Source of the DNA: a bacterium
GTDB lineage: Bacteria; UBP18; UBA7526
Assembly: GCA_030615855.1 (NCBI GenBank)
Contig: JAUWYL010000009.1
Location: forward strand, 1 to 38,512
Length of the DNA stretch: 38,512 nt
Reading direction: 5' to 3'
Shown one piece after another: positions 23,280 to 31,451 of this stretch. The notes under the pieces were generated by a model. It made no database searches. It saw only the letters and a program-made list of their open reading frames with translations, and was not told the DNA's origin. Numbering within the stretch: position 1 is the first letter of the stretch; each line of letters opens with the position of its first letter. Position numbers and translations under genes: made by a program.

Positions 23280-23717
23280 TCATTTTTGAACTACTAAGTG
23301 GGTTCCTTTTACCTCCCGTATCTTCACCTTTTCTCCCGCGGCGATCCTTTCCTTAGCTTCCGCACGCCACTTCTCACCTTCCACTATAACCATACCCATC
23401 TTCTCGGGTTCGATCGTCTCCACTACCTGAGCCTCTTTGCTCAGCAATGCGTCAATAGTGGTGCGCTTTGCCGAAACCTTTTTTTCCAACCTGCGAACTA
23501 AGGGGCGACTACCTAAAATTAAAAGCGCAGAAAGGATAACAAAGACCAGCCAGGAAACCCACCAGATTTCAGTGAAGAGGGTACTGATCCCGGCTAATAG
23601 GGCCCCCAATCCTAAGCAGACAAAGAAGAAGGTGCCTGGTGTCAAAATCTCGGCAATGATGAGAATTACACCGGCGGCAACCCAGTAAACCCAGGGATCA
23701 ATGGTAAAAGGATTCAT
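23280..23717 (-). CDS. NfeD family membrane protein
   Basis: NfeD proteins partner stomatin-like proteins. The 145 residues contain a periplasmic-edge start (PWVYWVAAGVILIIAEILTP), further membrane helices up to about residue 72, a basic linker, and a C-terminal OB-like domain with GMVIVEGEKWRAEAKERIAAGEKVKI (about 105-130). Spacing to the SPFH gene is 19 bases. The ClpP-like protease part of long NfeD proteins is absent; this is the short form. Confidence 0.95.
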   Translation of the reverse strand: MNPFTIDPWVYWVAAGVILIIAEILTPGTFFFVCLGLGALLAGISTLFTEIWWVSWLVFVILSALLILGSRPLVRRLEKKVSAKRTTIDALLSKEAQVVETIEPEKMGMVIVEGEKWRAEAKERIAAGEKVKIREVKGTHLVVQK

Positions 23718-23760
23718 TTCCCTCCTCCATTATTTAGTATCTTCATTCTCTTATGCTAAA

Positions 23761-23789
23761 ACTCTACCACGACTATTCTATAAAGTCAA
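23761..23789 (-). promoter_or_regulatory. Sigma-70-type promoter for nfeD-SPFH
   Basis: On the minus strand TTGACT (23784-23789) and TAGAGT (23761-23766) are 17 bases apart. It sits about 45 bases before the nfeD start and is the only good candidate between truA and nfeD. Confidence 0.65.
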
Positions 23790-23819
23790 GTTTAATTTCT
23801 AACGTGATGCTACTTTATC

Positions 23820-23876
23820 ATTCCCAAATGCCCGCTAAAGCGGGATTCTGGCTAAAGCCAGAATAGCCCGGGAATG
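23820..23876. repeat. Nested hairpins CCCGCT/AGCGGG and TTCTGGCT/AGCCAGAA
   Basis: Two short hairpins with TAAA-type loops (CCCGCTAAAGCGGG and ATTCTGGCTAAAGCCAGAAT) lie inside an outer ATTCCC...GGGAAT pair. No gene is evident. Confidence 0.65.
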
Positions 23877-23882
23877 TGGGAA

Positions 23883-24039
23883 CAAGATATCCCCTTCGGG
23901 GATACTTCCATAGGGGTTTTACCCCTCTGGCGGTCGGCAAAGTCATACTTTGCCTCCCTGTCACCCCTTGGGGGAAAGCAGATTCTTTCCCCCAAACCCC
24001 CTAATCCTCAGCATCGGAGTTGTTGAAATTCCGATGCTT
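23883..24039. repeat. 157-bp multi-hairpin repeat, copy A (downstream of truA)
   Basis: This block is nearly identical to 24897-25053. It contains successive hairpins: ATCCCCTTCGGGGAT, AGGGGTTTTACCCCT, GGCAAAGTCATACTTTGCC, a CCCC/GGGG-armed stem with an AAAGCAGATTCTTT loop, and GCATCGGA...TCCGATGC. It directly follows the truA stop (24045). The fill between hairpins is conserved too, which suggests an RNA structure or a small mobile element. Confidence 0.85.
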
Positions 24040-24044
24040 TGAGA

Positions 24045-24878
24045 CTAATATCCTACTTTTATGAGATAAAGGCCTTTGGCAAGAGCAGTGGGACCGGCGA
24101 ATCTGCGATTGCGGGCCTTTATGATCTCTTTTACCTTAGAAGGACTGATCTTTCCCTTTCCCACCTCAATTAGAGTTCCCACAATGGTGCGCACCATTCC
24201 ATAGAGGAAGCCGTCGGCCTCAACGTTGATAAAAATGGCTCTGCCATTTTTTCGCATATCGCATATTGCATATCGCATATCGCTTTGAGAAGTTATGGAA
24301 AGTTTTGTGATGGTGCGGACTGGACTTCTAACACTAGAGCCTGAGAGTTGAAAAGAGGAGAAGTTATGCTTACCCATTAGATGCTTTGCTCCTTCTCTCA
24401 TGGCCTTTAGATTGAGTTTGTAGGGTCTCCGACCCAGAGGGGTCTCTGCCCCGGAGGGAATATAGAGGACATAATCCTTTAGGAATGGTGAAGGTGTGGA
24501 GTCCTGATAGATGACATATCTATAGTGCTTGCTCTTGGCATCGAATTGGGCGTGAAATCTTTCTTTTACTCGCTGAGCATTTTTGATAGCAATGTCTTTA
24601 GGAAACATACTGTTTAGGGCCTTTTTAAATTCCTCTGGGGTCATCTTGCTCTTTGTCCTGAAGTTTGCCACCTGACCTAAAGCATGAACCCCGGCATCCG
24701 TTCTCCCCGCCCCAATTACTTTAATCTTCTCCTCAGTGATTTTACTCAATGCTGCCTCTAAAACTCCCTGTATCGTCTTCTTCTGAAGCTTGGAGCCTGT
24801 AGCCTGAAGCCTCTCCTGTCTCTGCCACCCCCTATAATTCGTCCCTTCATATTCAATAACGAGTCTTATATTCTGCAT
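24045..24878 (-). CDS. truA: tRNA pseudouridine(38-40) synthase
   Basis: TruA makes pseudouridine in the anticodon arm of tRNAs. GAGRTDAGVHA holds the catalytic Asp, with YEGTNYRGWQRQ at the N-terminus and the C-terminal ADGFLYGMVRTIVG and FAGPTALAKGLYL. At 277 residues it is longer than the usual about 245-265. The surplus is two repeat-coded loops: ERLQATGSKLQKK at about 22-33 and SQSDMRYAICDMRKN at about 196-210. Both ends of the gene touch a copy of the 157-bp hairpin repeat. A promoter lies upstream at 25060-25088. Confidence 0.96.
   Translation of the reverse strand: MQNIRLVIEYEGTNYRGWQRQERLQATGSKLQKKTIQGVLEAALSKITEEKIKVIGAGRTDAGVHALGQVANFRTKSKMTPEEFKKALNSMFPKDIAIKNAQRVKERFHAQFDAKSKHYRYVIYQDSTPSPFLKDYVLYIPSGAETPLGRRPYKLNLKAMREGAKHLMGKHNFSSFQLSGSSVRSPVRTITKLSITSQSDMRYAICDMRKNGRAIFINVEADGFLYGMVRTIVGTLIEVGKGKISPSKVKEIIKARNRRFAGPTALAKGLYLIKVGY
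24252..24283. repeat. GCATATC tandem words inside truA
   Basis: Four to five copies of the word CGCATAT run in a row (CGCATATCGCATATTGCATA and onward), read in frame as DMRYAICDMR in a loop before the strand that precedes ADGFLYGMVR. Confidence 0.75.
24785..24813. repeat. AGCCTGTAGCCTGAAGCCT words inside truA
   Basis: Three related words (TGGAGCC, TGTAGCC, TGAAGCC) encode RLQATGSKL between GWQRQ and TIQGVLE, where TruA proteins normally have only three to five residues. Confidence 0.7.
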
Positions 24879-24896
24879 TAATTTGCCCCACTACAC

Positions 24897-25053
24897 CAAG
24901 ATATCCCCTTCGGGGATACTTCCATAGGGGTTTTACCCCTCTGGCGGTCGGCAAAGTCATACTTTGCCTCCCTGTCACCCCCTGGGGGCAAGCAGATTCT
25001 TTCCCCCAGACCCCCTAATCCTCAGCATCGGAATTATTACAATTCCGATGCTT
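24897..25053. repeat. 157-bp multi-hairpin repeat, copy B (upstream of truA)
   Basis: This is the second copy of the block described at 23883-24039, in the same orientation, with only scattered substitutions; the terminal hairpin GCATCGGAATT...AATTCCGATGC has changes on both arms that keep pairing. It fills the space between the truA start and its promoter, so it would form the truA 5' leader. Confidence 0.85.
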
Positions 25054-25059
25054 CAAATT

Positions 25060-25088
25060 ATATTATCACAAATCCCTCTTTTCGTCAA
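25060..25088 (-). promoter_or_regulatory. Probable promoter for truA
   Basis: On the minus strand TTGACG (25083-25088) and TAATAT (25060-25065) are 17 bases apart; an alternative TATAAT lies three bases further. The transcript would begin with hairpin repeat copy B, a leader of about 160 bases. Confidence 0.55.
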
Positions 25089-25140
25089 ACCCCATTAGAA
25101 AGCTCTTGTCATGAATTACGTTAGAACTTTCTAACGGGAT
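25089..25140. repeat. 52-bp inverted repeat with ACCCC ends
   Basis: ACCCCATTAGAAAG (25089-25102) is matched by the inverted CTTTCTAACGGGAT (25127-25140). End sequence and arm length recall the elements at 1318, 11123 and 33942, though the core differs. Confidence 0.6.
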
Positions 25141-25144
25141 AAAC

Positions 25145-25176
25145 AAAAAGCCCCCGATTTATCTAGGGGCTATTTT
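25145..25176 (-). terminator. Intrinsic terminator after the HEAT-repeat gene
   Basis: On the minus strand TAGCCCC, a loop and GGGGGCT form a hairpin followed by TTTTTGTTT. It lies about 80 bases after the stop at 25256 and would end the 28651-25256 operon. Confidence 0.8.
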
Positions 25177-25255
25177 GTCTTTGTTAAGAAATCTTTTTAT
25201 CTATCTTTTTTTTGTAATTTTATTTTGGCTAAGGAAATCCTTTTTATATAACTGG

Positions 25256-26050
25256 TTATTTTAGTTTTTTGAGTTGTTCTCGGGCCTTAGTGGCCCAGGT
25301 GGTTTTGGGATATTCTTTTATTAGTTTCTCATATTCTTTTATTGCCCGAGGATACATCTTGTTAAATTGGTAATTCTCTCCCAGGGTATAGAGGGCCTTT
25401 GCCTTTTCCTCGGAGGTTAATGGAATTTTCTTTTCCAGTTTTTTGAGGGATTTTGCTGCTGATTCTCTCGTATAGTAACGGTTTCTACCCGTTCGTTTAT
25501 CATAATAATACTTTGGGTCTTTTAGGGCTTTTTTTAATACTGGTATCGCTCTTGTGTCTCCTAATTTACCTAATGCTTCAGCAGTAACCCTGCGGACAAC
25601 CTCATTCTCATCACTCATTGCCTTAATTAGTGGTTCTACTGCCCCTTCATCCTTTATGACACCTAAGGCTTTAGCCGCTTCCCAGCGACGGGTAAAAGGA
25701 TTACTTTGATCCTGAAGGGCCTCGATTAGTGCTGGAACAGCAGGCTTTCCAATTTTAATCAATACATTCAATGCTTTAAACTGATCTCCTGTTCCAAGCT
25801 GGGAGATTTCTCTATCTATCTTCCTTTGCAATTTTACCTTGGGCAAATGAACAGCTAATAATCCCCCAATGATGACTAAGGCAATTACCGTTATCAAAAT
25901 GCTAACAATCTTCGTCTTGGGTTTCCTGACTCTCCTTTCTTTCTCTGTAGCAGCTGATTCATCTAATGCCTTTAGCAATTTCTCACTCTGCTCTTTAGTG
26001 ATCTTCCCTTCCCTTAGCATCCTCTCTATCCTCTCTCTTTCCTTTTCCAT
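25256..26050 (-). CDS. Membrane-anchored HEAT-repeat protein with shared N-terminal module
   Basis: The 264 residues have three parts. Residues 1-32 (EKERERIERMLREGKITKEQ, SEKLLKALDES) are a charged helical module almost identical to that of the protein at 26277-27623 and like the C-terminus of the DUF2089 protein. One membrane helix follows near 49-69 (IVSILITVIALVIIGGLLAV). HEAT/PBS-type repeats come next (about 90-190: IKIGKPAVPALIEALQD, AVEPLIKAMSDENEVVRRVT, AEALGKLGDTRAIPVLKKAL). A TPR-like end follows (ALYTLGENYQFNKMYPRAIK, about 222 on). The position of the soluble domain relative to the membrane is uncertain. It probably acts as a scaffold. Last gene of its operon. Confidence 0.8.
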   Translation of the reverse strand: MEKERERIERMLREGKITKEQSEKLLKALDESAATEKERRVRKPKTKIVSILITVIALVIIGGLLAVHLPKVKLQRKIDREISQLGTGDQFKALNVLIKIGKPAVPALIEALQDQSNPFTRRWEAAKALGVIKDEGAVEPLIKAMSDENEVVRRVTAEALGKLGDTRAIPVLKKALKDPKYYYDKRTGRNRYYTRESAAKSLKKLEKKIPLTSEEKAKALYTLGENYQFNKMYPRAIKEYEKLIKEYPKTTWATKAREQLKKLK

Positions 26051-26084
26051 CTCTTCCTCCTTATTACTTTTGCCTGCGTTTTAA

Positions 26085-26234
26085 TTATTGTTTGGTTTCT
26101 ATTTCTTCAAGGAGCGATTGCACATAGGGGGCTAACTTTCTCCCTCTGTGGTCAATGCTCTCTGGATATTTTTCTAACAGTTGTCTAAGGACTTTCTTTG
26201 TCTTATCCTCAGCCAAAAATCTTACATACTTCAT
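26085..26234 (-). other. Small ORF of 49 codons, uncertain gene
   Basis: The frame begins MKYVRFLAEDKTKK and continues VLRQLLEKYPESIDHRGRKL, ending EEIETKQ. Its first ten residues resemble the FAH-type start at 2389, but the rest does not. The ribosome-binding site is weak. It may be a real small helical protein or a fusion remnant; it lies between the two genes with the shared N-terminal module. Confidence 0.35.
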
Positions 26235-26276
26235 CAATATTTGTTATTCTCTCATTCGTGCGAATGATTCCACGAC

Positions 26277-27623
26277 TTATTTTAATGCATACTGGGCTCT
26301 ACGAATTGCTTTTAATAATATTTTATCTTTTTCTTCTACAGTTTCAGCAAATTTTAAAACGTATTTGTATTCCTTCTCAGCCTCTTTTGTTAAACCTTTT
26401 TTATCATAAGCCCAGCCTAGCTCTACATGTATCCAGGCAATTACCCAAGGTGTCTCTGGCTTTTCTTCCAATGCCTTCTTAAAACTGGCAATGGCCTGAT
26501 CATATTGACCTTCACGATAGTAATTTTCTCCTTTTCTGTAATATTGCCAAGCCTCGGTCTTACAGAGCTCCTTTCTAGTTATTTCCTCTTTCCAAGCCTT
26601 ATATTCTTCAGCAGTTGCTTCAGTTAAAATAAATGAGACTTCGCTTTCTACATCTACCTCCCAACTCTGTTCCCTTCCTTTTCTAAGGTGTTTATAAATC
26701 CTCTTTTCTCCACTAGTAACTTTCCCCTCCATCTTAACAATTCTTCCTCTATCATAAGCAAAGTATGCGGTTAGTGCTCTGTTGATTTTAAAATCTTTGA
26801 TGGTTGCCTCTGCCTTTTTGCCAAATCCTGGCATCAAAACTTTTCCTTTTTGCATGGGCACTTCTATGCTTCCCACCCTTATTATCTTGGCACAATCATA
26901 GCCTCCTAATTTTTCGAAACCAACTAAACTATTTTTAAACCGAATGGTTAGTGGTGGGGTATCGAAGAGAAAAGAGGTTAACTGTGCATCGTTCGTCCAT
27001 GAATCGCCAACCTTAACCTTTTTCTCTGGCAAGAGAGGGAAAAACTGACCCGTTATGGAAGGCAACCCTAATTCTTTAAATATTGCTTTACATTCTTCCC
27101 AATTCTTCATCTCTGTTTTCCCTTGTTTGGTTATGTTCATTAATATTGGTCTATGACCAAAATCAAAGAATTCACTTGTTTTTTCTCCGTTCTTTTCTTT
27201 CTCTATTACCCCCTCAATAGTCATGCTCGCTTGGGCCACTCCTTTATCATCAACATCTTTTATTTTAATTGTACGATATGTTTCTGTTCTAAAATTTGTT
27301 ATTCTCGGCTTTCTATAAGCCATTTTAAATTCTACTTTTCCCATTGCTATTTCCTTATGTCGTAGGACATCTCCCTTCTTGACTTTATACTCTAACCTTA
27401 CCCTTTTCTTAGAAAGTTGAGAAACTACAACTAAGCCTCCAATAATAATGAGACCAACCATTACTGCTGAAATACTAATAACCTTCATTCTGGACTTTTT
27501 TATAGCCTTTTTCTTCTCTGCGGCAGTTGATTCCTCCAATGCCTTTAATAGTTTCTCGCTCTGCTCTTTGCTAATCTTCCCTTCCCTTAGCATCCTCTCT
27601 ATCCTCTCTCTTTCCTTTTCCAT
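26277..27623 (-). CDS. Membrane-anchored protein with shared N-terminal module and C-terminal TPR
   Basis: This 448-residue protein repeats the module EKERERIERMLREGKISKEQ and SEKLLKALEES (1-32), then a membrane helix near 49-68 (ISISAVMVGLIIIGGLVVV). The middle (75-340) is a beta-rich domain of a type I cannot name, with segments YKVKKGDVLRHKEIAMGKVE and VGDSWTNDAQLTSF that recall a DUF6263-like or lipoprotein-like sensor domain. At about 358-430 two TPR units follow (AWQYYRKGENYYREGQYDQA, WIHVELGWAYDKKGLTKEAE). It is encoded just after the CPBP protease (13 bases). Function unknown; the domain order suggests an envelope sensor or scaffold. Confidence 0.75.
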   Translation of the reverse strand: MEKERERIERMLREGKISKEQSEKLLKALEESTAAEKKKAIKKSRMKVISISAVMVGLIIIGGLVVVSQLSKKRVRLEYKVKKGDVLRHKEIAMGKVEFKMAYRKPRITNFRTETYRTIKIKDVDDKGVAQASMTIEGVIEKEKNGEKTSEFFDFGHRPILMNITKQGKTEMKNWEECKAIFKELGLPSITGQFFPLLPEKKVKVGDSWTNDAQLTSFLFDTPPLTIRFKNSLVGFEKLGGYDCAKIIRVGSIEVPMQKGKVLMPGFGKKAEATIKDFKINRALTAYFAYDRGRIVKMEGKVTSGEKRIYKHLRKGREQSWEVDVESEVSFILTEATAEEYKAWKEEITRKELCKTEAWQYYRKGENYYREGQYDQAIASFKKALEEKPETPWVIAWIHVELGWAYDKKGLTKEAEKEYKYVLKFAETVEEKDKILLKAIRRAQYALK

Positions 27624-27636
27624 CGTTTCCCTCCTT

Positions 27637-28278
27637 TTATCTCCAGAATAGTACGAATAATGAAATGGGAATTAAATTACCGAGAAAATGACAAGTAATT
27701 GCTGACAACAATCCTCCTCTAATATAAACATAGCAGAGAACTAATCCCATCAAAAAAGCTATGAGAAATCCTGATCCATGGATTGCCCCAAATAAAAGAG
27801 ACGAGATAATAGCACTTAAACTTAAATACAAAATTGGACTTTTTAGAACTTTTGACAATGGCCAGGCAATCAACGAGAATAAAAATAACCTAAACATTAC
27901 TTCTTCAGTCAAACCAGCCCTAAGGGATAAAAAAGGAATATCTGCTATTGTTAAAGACTTTAACCATGGTGCTGCAGTCATAGCTTGACTTCTCCCAAAA
28001 TAGTAGATAAGAGAATTTGCTAAGATTACCAGCACTCCAATAATAGCTAAATTTCTCCAATTTACACTTCCTTTGGGCAGTAGTGCTGGCAAGCCTATAA
28101 AAGAGCTGACTGTTAGACCGAGGATGACCAAAATAAAAAATATAAGAAACTCACTTAAGAAGATACTTTGATTGTTCATCCCGTGATAAAACTGGAGTTT
28201 TAATATGGGAAGAATACGGGTATCACAAATTAGAATGAGTAGAGTAATAACAAAAGCTAATAGAATCTTTTTCGCCAT
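27637..28278 (-). CDS. CPBP family intramembrane glutamic endopeptidase
   Basis: CPBP proteases (the Rce1-like family) are membrane proteins with a Glu-based active site; bacterial members often process peptides or act in envelope and bacteriocin responses. The 213 residues form about six to seven membrane helices. The family motifs are EEVMFRLFLFSLIAW (GLTEEVMFR, conserved EExxxR), GAIHGSGFLIAFLMGL (second His motif) and AITCHFLGN near the C-terminus. The start lies 13 bases after the DUF2089 stop, and the stop is close to the next gene, so these are one operon. Confidence 0.9.
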   Translation of the reverse strand: MAKKILLAFVITLLILICDTRILPILKLQFYHGMNNQSIFLSEFLIFFILVILGLTVSSFIGLPALLPKGSVNWRNLAIIGVLVILANSLIYYFGRSQAMTAAPWLKSLTIADIPFLSLRAGLTEEVMFRLFLFSLIAWPLSKVLKSPILYLSLSAIISSLLFGAIHGSGFLIAFLMGLVLCYVYIRGGLLSAITCHFLGNLIPISLFVLFWR

Positions 28279-28291
28279 TATTTTCTCCTCC

Positions 28292-28651
28292 CTATAATTG
28301 TTTTATCAAATCTGCTGCTTCCTCTGCTGATAGTTTTCCCTCTTCTACCGCATCTAATATCTGACCCTTCTGCTCTTCTAGAGGCTTCATCTTTCCCTTT
28401 AAGGCCTCAATGACCCTATCCAATCTATTGCGCACTGTGGGATAGGAAACATTCAACTTCTTGGCCATCTCTTTTAGGCTTCCGCTTGATAAGACAAAGA
28501 GTTCAATGAACCTCTGCTGCTCTGTATTCAGTTGGGATAATCTCGAAATAGGAAACTTTCCCTCAATGGCTACTTTACAGGAAGTGCATCTCAATCTCTC
28601 AATCTCCATCTTCCCATAACAATAAGGACATCTTCCGGATAATCTATTCAT
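28292..28651 (-). CDS. DUF2089 family zinc-ribbon/HTH regulator
   Basis: DUF2089 proteins are presumed transcription regulators. This one has 119 residues: a zinc ribbon CPYC...CTSC (9-27), an HTH EMAKKLNVSYPTVRNRLDRVI (about 61-81) and a C-terminal helical tail EQKGQILDAVEEGKLSAEEAADLIKQL that resembles the N-terminal module (EGKI..EQSEKLL) of the two membrane proteins downstream. It heads the 28651-25256 operon behind a good promoter, and may control it. Family identity is firm; its target is inferred from position. Confidence 0.88.
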   Translation of the reverse strand: MNRLSGRCPYCYGKMEIERLRCTSCKVAIEGKFPISRLSQLNTEQQRFIELFVLSSGSLKEMAKKLNVSYPTVRNRLDRVIEALKGKMKPLEEQKGQILDAVEEGKLSAEEAADLIKQL

Positions 28652-28683
28652 CTTCCTCTCCTCTAATTTCAGTTTCTAAATAC

Positions 28684-28712
28684 AATATAACCCATAACTT
28701 CAACTTTGTCAA
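28684..28712 (-). promoter_or_regulatory. Sigma-70-type promoter for the DUF2089-CPBP operon
   Basis: On the minus strand TTGACA (28707-28712) and TATATT (28684-28689) are 17 bases apart, an exact -35 and five of six -10 bases. It lies 32 bases before the DUF2089 start, and AGAGGAGAGG is the ribosome-binding site. Confidence 0.8.
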
Positions 28713-28845
28713 GTCTTTTTTTAACTTTTTTCATTTTATTATAAATTAACCTCAATTTATCTCATATTTCCAAATTCTCAATAATTTGAAAATAAGAGAA
28801 GAATAGTAAAGTAGACAGACTAGGAAAGTAGGTCGAAAAAGAGGG

Positions 28846-28870
28846 AACCCCCATTTTATAGGGGGCTGGT
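28846..28870 (-). terminator. Intrinsic terminator after asd
   Basis: On the minus strand CCCCC and GGGGG pair around a TATAAAAT loop, followed by CTCTTTTTC. It lies about 20 bases after the asd stop and ends the ilv-leu-asd block. Confidence 0.75.
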
Positions 28871-28889
28871 TGCTTTTGTCTTTCTTGGT

Positions 28890-29936
28890 TTAGATTAGAT
28901 TCTTTTTTATTAAAAGTTCGGCGATCTGGATGGTGTTCAGGGCCGCTCCCTTCCTTAGGTTATCCGAGACCACCCAGAGGTTAAGGCCATTGGGTATCGA
29001 TTCGTCCTCTCTTATTCTTCCCACGAATGTTTCGTCCTTTCCTGCGGCATCGATAGGGATGGGATACTTTGATTCTTTTGGATCATCAATAACAACTACT
29101 CCAGGTGTCTTAGATAGTATCTCCTTAGCCTTTTTTGCAGTTAATTTCCTTTCTGTTTCAATGTTTATGGCTTCGGAATGGCCGATATAGACCGGAACCC
29201 TCACACAGGTAGCGGTTATTCGGATAGAATCGTCCTCCATAATCTTTCTGGTCTCATTTACCATCTTCATCTCTTCCTTGGTATAACCGCTCTCAATGAA
29301 ATCATCTATCTGAGGTATTACATTAAAGGCGATTTGATAAGGCAAAACCTGTTTGGCTGTTTCACTTTCCCACTTTCCCACTTTCCCACTTTCTCGCTTG
29401 TTCATTATCTCTTCCGTCTCTTGACGGAGTTGCTCCATGGCCTCCCTTCCCCAGCCAGAGACAGACTGGTAGGAAGAGACCACAATCCTTTTGACTTTAG
29501 CAGCATCGTGCAAGGGCTTTAAGACTACTACCATCTGGATGGTGGAACAGTTAGGATTGGCGATGATCCCTTTATGTTTCTCTAAAGCAAGAGGATTTAC
29601 TTCGGGAACGACTAAGGGGACCTCGGGATCCATTCTCCAGGCGCTGGAATTATCAACAACCACTGTTTTTGACTTAACAGCAATGGGAGCAAACTTTTTG
29701 CTGATCTCTGCTCCAATACTGAATAGAGCAATATCTACATCCTTAAAGGAATCAGGGGTCAATTCTTCTACAATTACATCTTTATCCTTGAACTTTAATC
29801 TCTTTCCCGCTGATCTCTTAGAGGCCAGGAGTTTGATCTTTTTAATGGGAAAGTTTCTCTCCTCTAATATCTTAATCATTTCCTGACCAACAGCACCCGT
29901 TGCCCCAACCACAGCAGTGTTATACTCTCTCATCAA
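28890..29936 (-). CDS. asd: Aspartate-semialdehyde dehydrogenase
   Basis: Asd reduces aspartyl phosphate to the semialdehyde used by DapA and by homoserine synthesis. [16 protein letters not shown] (about 8-23) binds [13 protein letters not shown] has the catalytic Cys, and [11 protein letters not shown] the catalytic His. At 348 residues it is longer than usual because residues 182-192 ([10 protein letters not shown]) are coded by a CACTTTCC tandem repeat. The Nudix gene stop overlaps its start by four bases. No aspartokinase gene is in view. Confidence 0.95.
   Translation of the reverse strand: MMREYNTAVVGATGAVGQEMIKILEERNFPIKKIKLLASKRSAGKRLKFKDKDVIVEELTPDSFKDVDIALFSIGAEISKKFAPIAVKSKTVVVDNSSAWRMDPEVPLVVPEVNPLALEKHKGIIANPNCSTIQMVVVLKPLHDAAKVKRIVVSSYQSVSGWGREAMEQLRQETEEIMNKRESGKVGKWESETAKQVLPYQIAFNVIPQIDDFIESGYTKEEMKMVNETRKIMEDDSIRITATCVRVPVYIGHSEAINIETERKLTAKKAKEILSKTPGVVVIDDPKESKYPIPIDAAGKDETFVGRIREDESIPNGLNLWVVSDNLRKGAALNTIQIAELLIKKNLI
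29363..29394. repeat. CACTTTCC tandem repeat inside asd
   Basis: Four copies of CACTTTCC (last one CACTTTCT) in a row encode [13 protein letters not shown] in a helical region where Asd proteins have no such insert. A perfect 8-base unit makes slippage or array amplification likely. Confidence 0.75.
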
Positions 29937-30343
29937 AACTCTCCCTTATCTTTTGCCTTAAAGTAGTCTTCTAAAATTTTGTTATGATCGAAGACTAAAT
30001 CTTTTGGTATTTCGTTTCTCTCGAAGACCCCTATCTCAGAAGCATCAGTAGAGGCCTTTGGTGCCCCAGAAGAAGTAGCAATGAAGACCGTAGTTACGGT
30101 ATGCCACCTGGGATCCCTATCTAAGGTAGAATAGGTATGGAACTGCCCCTTTAGTTCTACATCTAAGGAGGTCTCCTCCTTTGCCTCCCTTATGGCACAA
30201 TCTTCGAGACTTTCTCCATAGTCTAAGAAGCCACCGGGTAAGGCCCAGCCCACCGGAGGATTCTTCCTTTTGATCAGAACAATTCCTTTATCTTCTAACT
30301 CAATAATAATATCTGCTGTTATTCGCGGTTTTCTCTTCTCCAT
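29933..30343 (-). CDS. Nudix hydrolase
   Basis: The Nudix box [21 protein letters not shown] (about 38-58 of this version), then T, fits GX5EX7REUXEEXGU, with the metal-binding Glu residues in REAKEE. Nudix enzymes hydrolyse nucleoside-diphosphate-linked compounds; the [20 protein letters not shown] and PVGWALPGG context resembles ADP-ribose pyrophosphatase or Nudix-type regulators. I use ATG 30343; the frame extends six codons to a TTG. It overlaps asd and follows leuB across a CCGGCTAAC repeat. The substrate cannot be told. Confidence 0.88.
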   Translation of the reverse strand: MEKRKPRITADIIIELEDKGIVLIKRKNPPVGWALPGGFLDYGESLEDCAIREAKEETSLDVELKGQFHTYSTLDRDPRWHTVTTVFIATSSGAPKASTDASEIGVFERNEIPKDLVFDHNKILEDYFKAKDKGEF

Positions 30344-30361
30344 CTTACATTCAACGGGCAA

Positions 30362-30387
30362 ACCGGCTAACCGGCCAACTGGCTAAC
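30362..30387. repeat. CCGGCTAAC word repeat between leuB and the Nudix gene
   Basis: ACCGGCTAACCGGCCAACTGG followed by CTAAC gives three copies of a CCGGCTAAC word. It is one more local short-word array. Confidence 0.6.
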
Positions 30388-30395
30388 CTATCCCC

Positions 30396-31451
30396 TTATA
30401 CGAAACTGGCTACCAGGTCTCCCACTTCACTTGTGGAAAGACCCATCTTTCCTGCTCCCAGGCTCTTTATCTTTCCCGTCTCCAGAGCTTTGATGATTGC
30501 CCCTTCAACTAATTGAGCGCCTTTCTCCTCTCCCAATATCTCAAGCATCATCCCGCAGGCAGCAATGGTAGCCAAAGGACAGATGACGTTCTTTCCCGTA
30601 TACTTGGGAGCAGAACCGTGGATAGGCTCAAACATAGAAACCCCTTCGGGATTGATATTCCCACCAGCTGCGATTCCCATCCCTCCCTGAACCATAGCCC
30701 CCAGATCAGTGATAATATCCCCAAACATATTCCCAGTGACGATGACATCGAACCATTCGGGGTTCTTCACCATCCACATACATATGGCATCCACATGGGC
30801 ATAGTCCTTCTTAATATCTGGGTATTTTTTCTCCCCCATCTCATTAAATGCTCTCTCCCATAGGTCATAGACATTGGTCAAGACATTCGTCTTCCCACAC
30901 AAAGTCACCTTCTTGTCCTTATTTCTCTTCTTAGCATACTCAAAGGCATACCTCAGACACCTATCTACTTCCCTTCTGGTATATCTCATTACCTGGGTGG
31001 CCACCTCGTCCTCTGTTCCCTTATCCTTTATCTCTCCTTCTCCTTTGTATAGACCAGATGTATTCTCCCTCACCACAACGAAATCAATATCCTCTGGCCC
31101 TTTATCCTTAACCGGGGTCTCGACCCCGGGATAGAGCTTGACCGGTCTTAAGTTTATATACTGATCGAGGCCAAAGCGTAGTTTGAGAAGTAAGCCCTTC
31201 TCCAGTATTCCTGGTTTAACATCCGGATGGCCTACAGAGCCGAGATAGATGGCATCCATCTTTTTCATCTCTTCTAGGGCAGAATCTGGTAAGACTTCAC
31301 CAGTCTTTAAGTATCTATTTCCACCGAAGTCATAGTTTATAAATTCGAACTTGATGTTCTCCTTCTTAGCAACCGCTTTAAGAATTTTTAAACCCTCTAT
31401 TATTATCTCTGGTCCCACTCCATCTCCAGGGATCACGGCAATTTTATACAT
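30396..31451 (-). CDS. leuB: 3-isopropylmalate dehydrogenase
   Basis: LeuB oxidises and decarboxylates 3-isopropylmalate. The start at ATG 31451 overlaps the leuD stop by eight bases, and a GTG one codon earlier is an alternative. The 351 residues contain [46 protein letters not shown] and [12 protein letters not shown]. This is the ordinary beta-decarboxylating dehydrogenase fold; isocitrate or homoisocitrate dehydrogenase activity is unlikely in a leu cluster. Confidence 0.96.
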   Translation of the reverse strand: MYKIAVIPGDGVGPEIIIEGLKILKAVAKKENIKFEFINYDFGGNRYLKTGEVLPDSALEEMKKMDAIYLGSVGHPDVKPGILEKGLLLKLRFGLDQYINLRPVKLYPGVETPVKDKGPEDIDFVVVRENTSGLYKGEGEIKDKGTEDEVATQVMRYTRREVDRCLRYAFEYAKKRNKDKKVTLCGKTNVLTNVYDLWERAFNEMGEKKYPDIKKDYAHVDAICMWMVKNPEWFDVIVTGNMFGDIITDLGAMVQGGMGIAAGGNINPEGVSMFEPIHGSAPKYTGKNVICPLATIAACGMMLEILGEEKGAQLVEGAIIKALETGKIKSLGAGKMGLSTSEVGDLVASFV

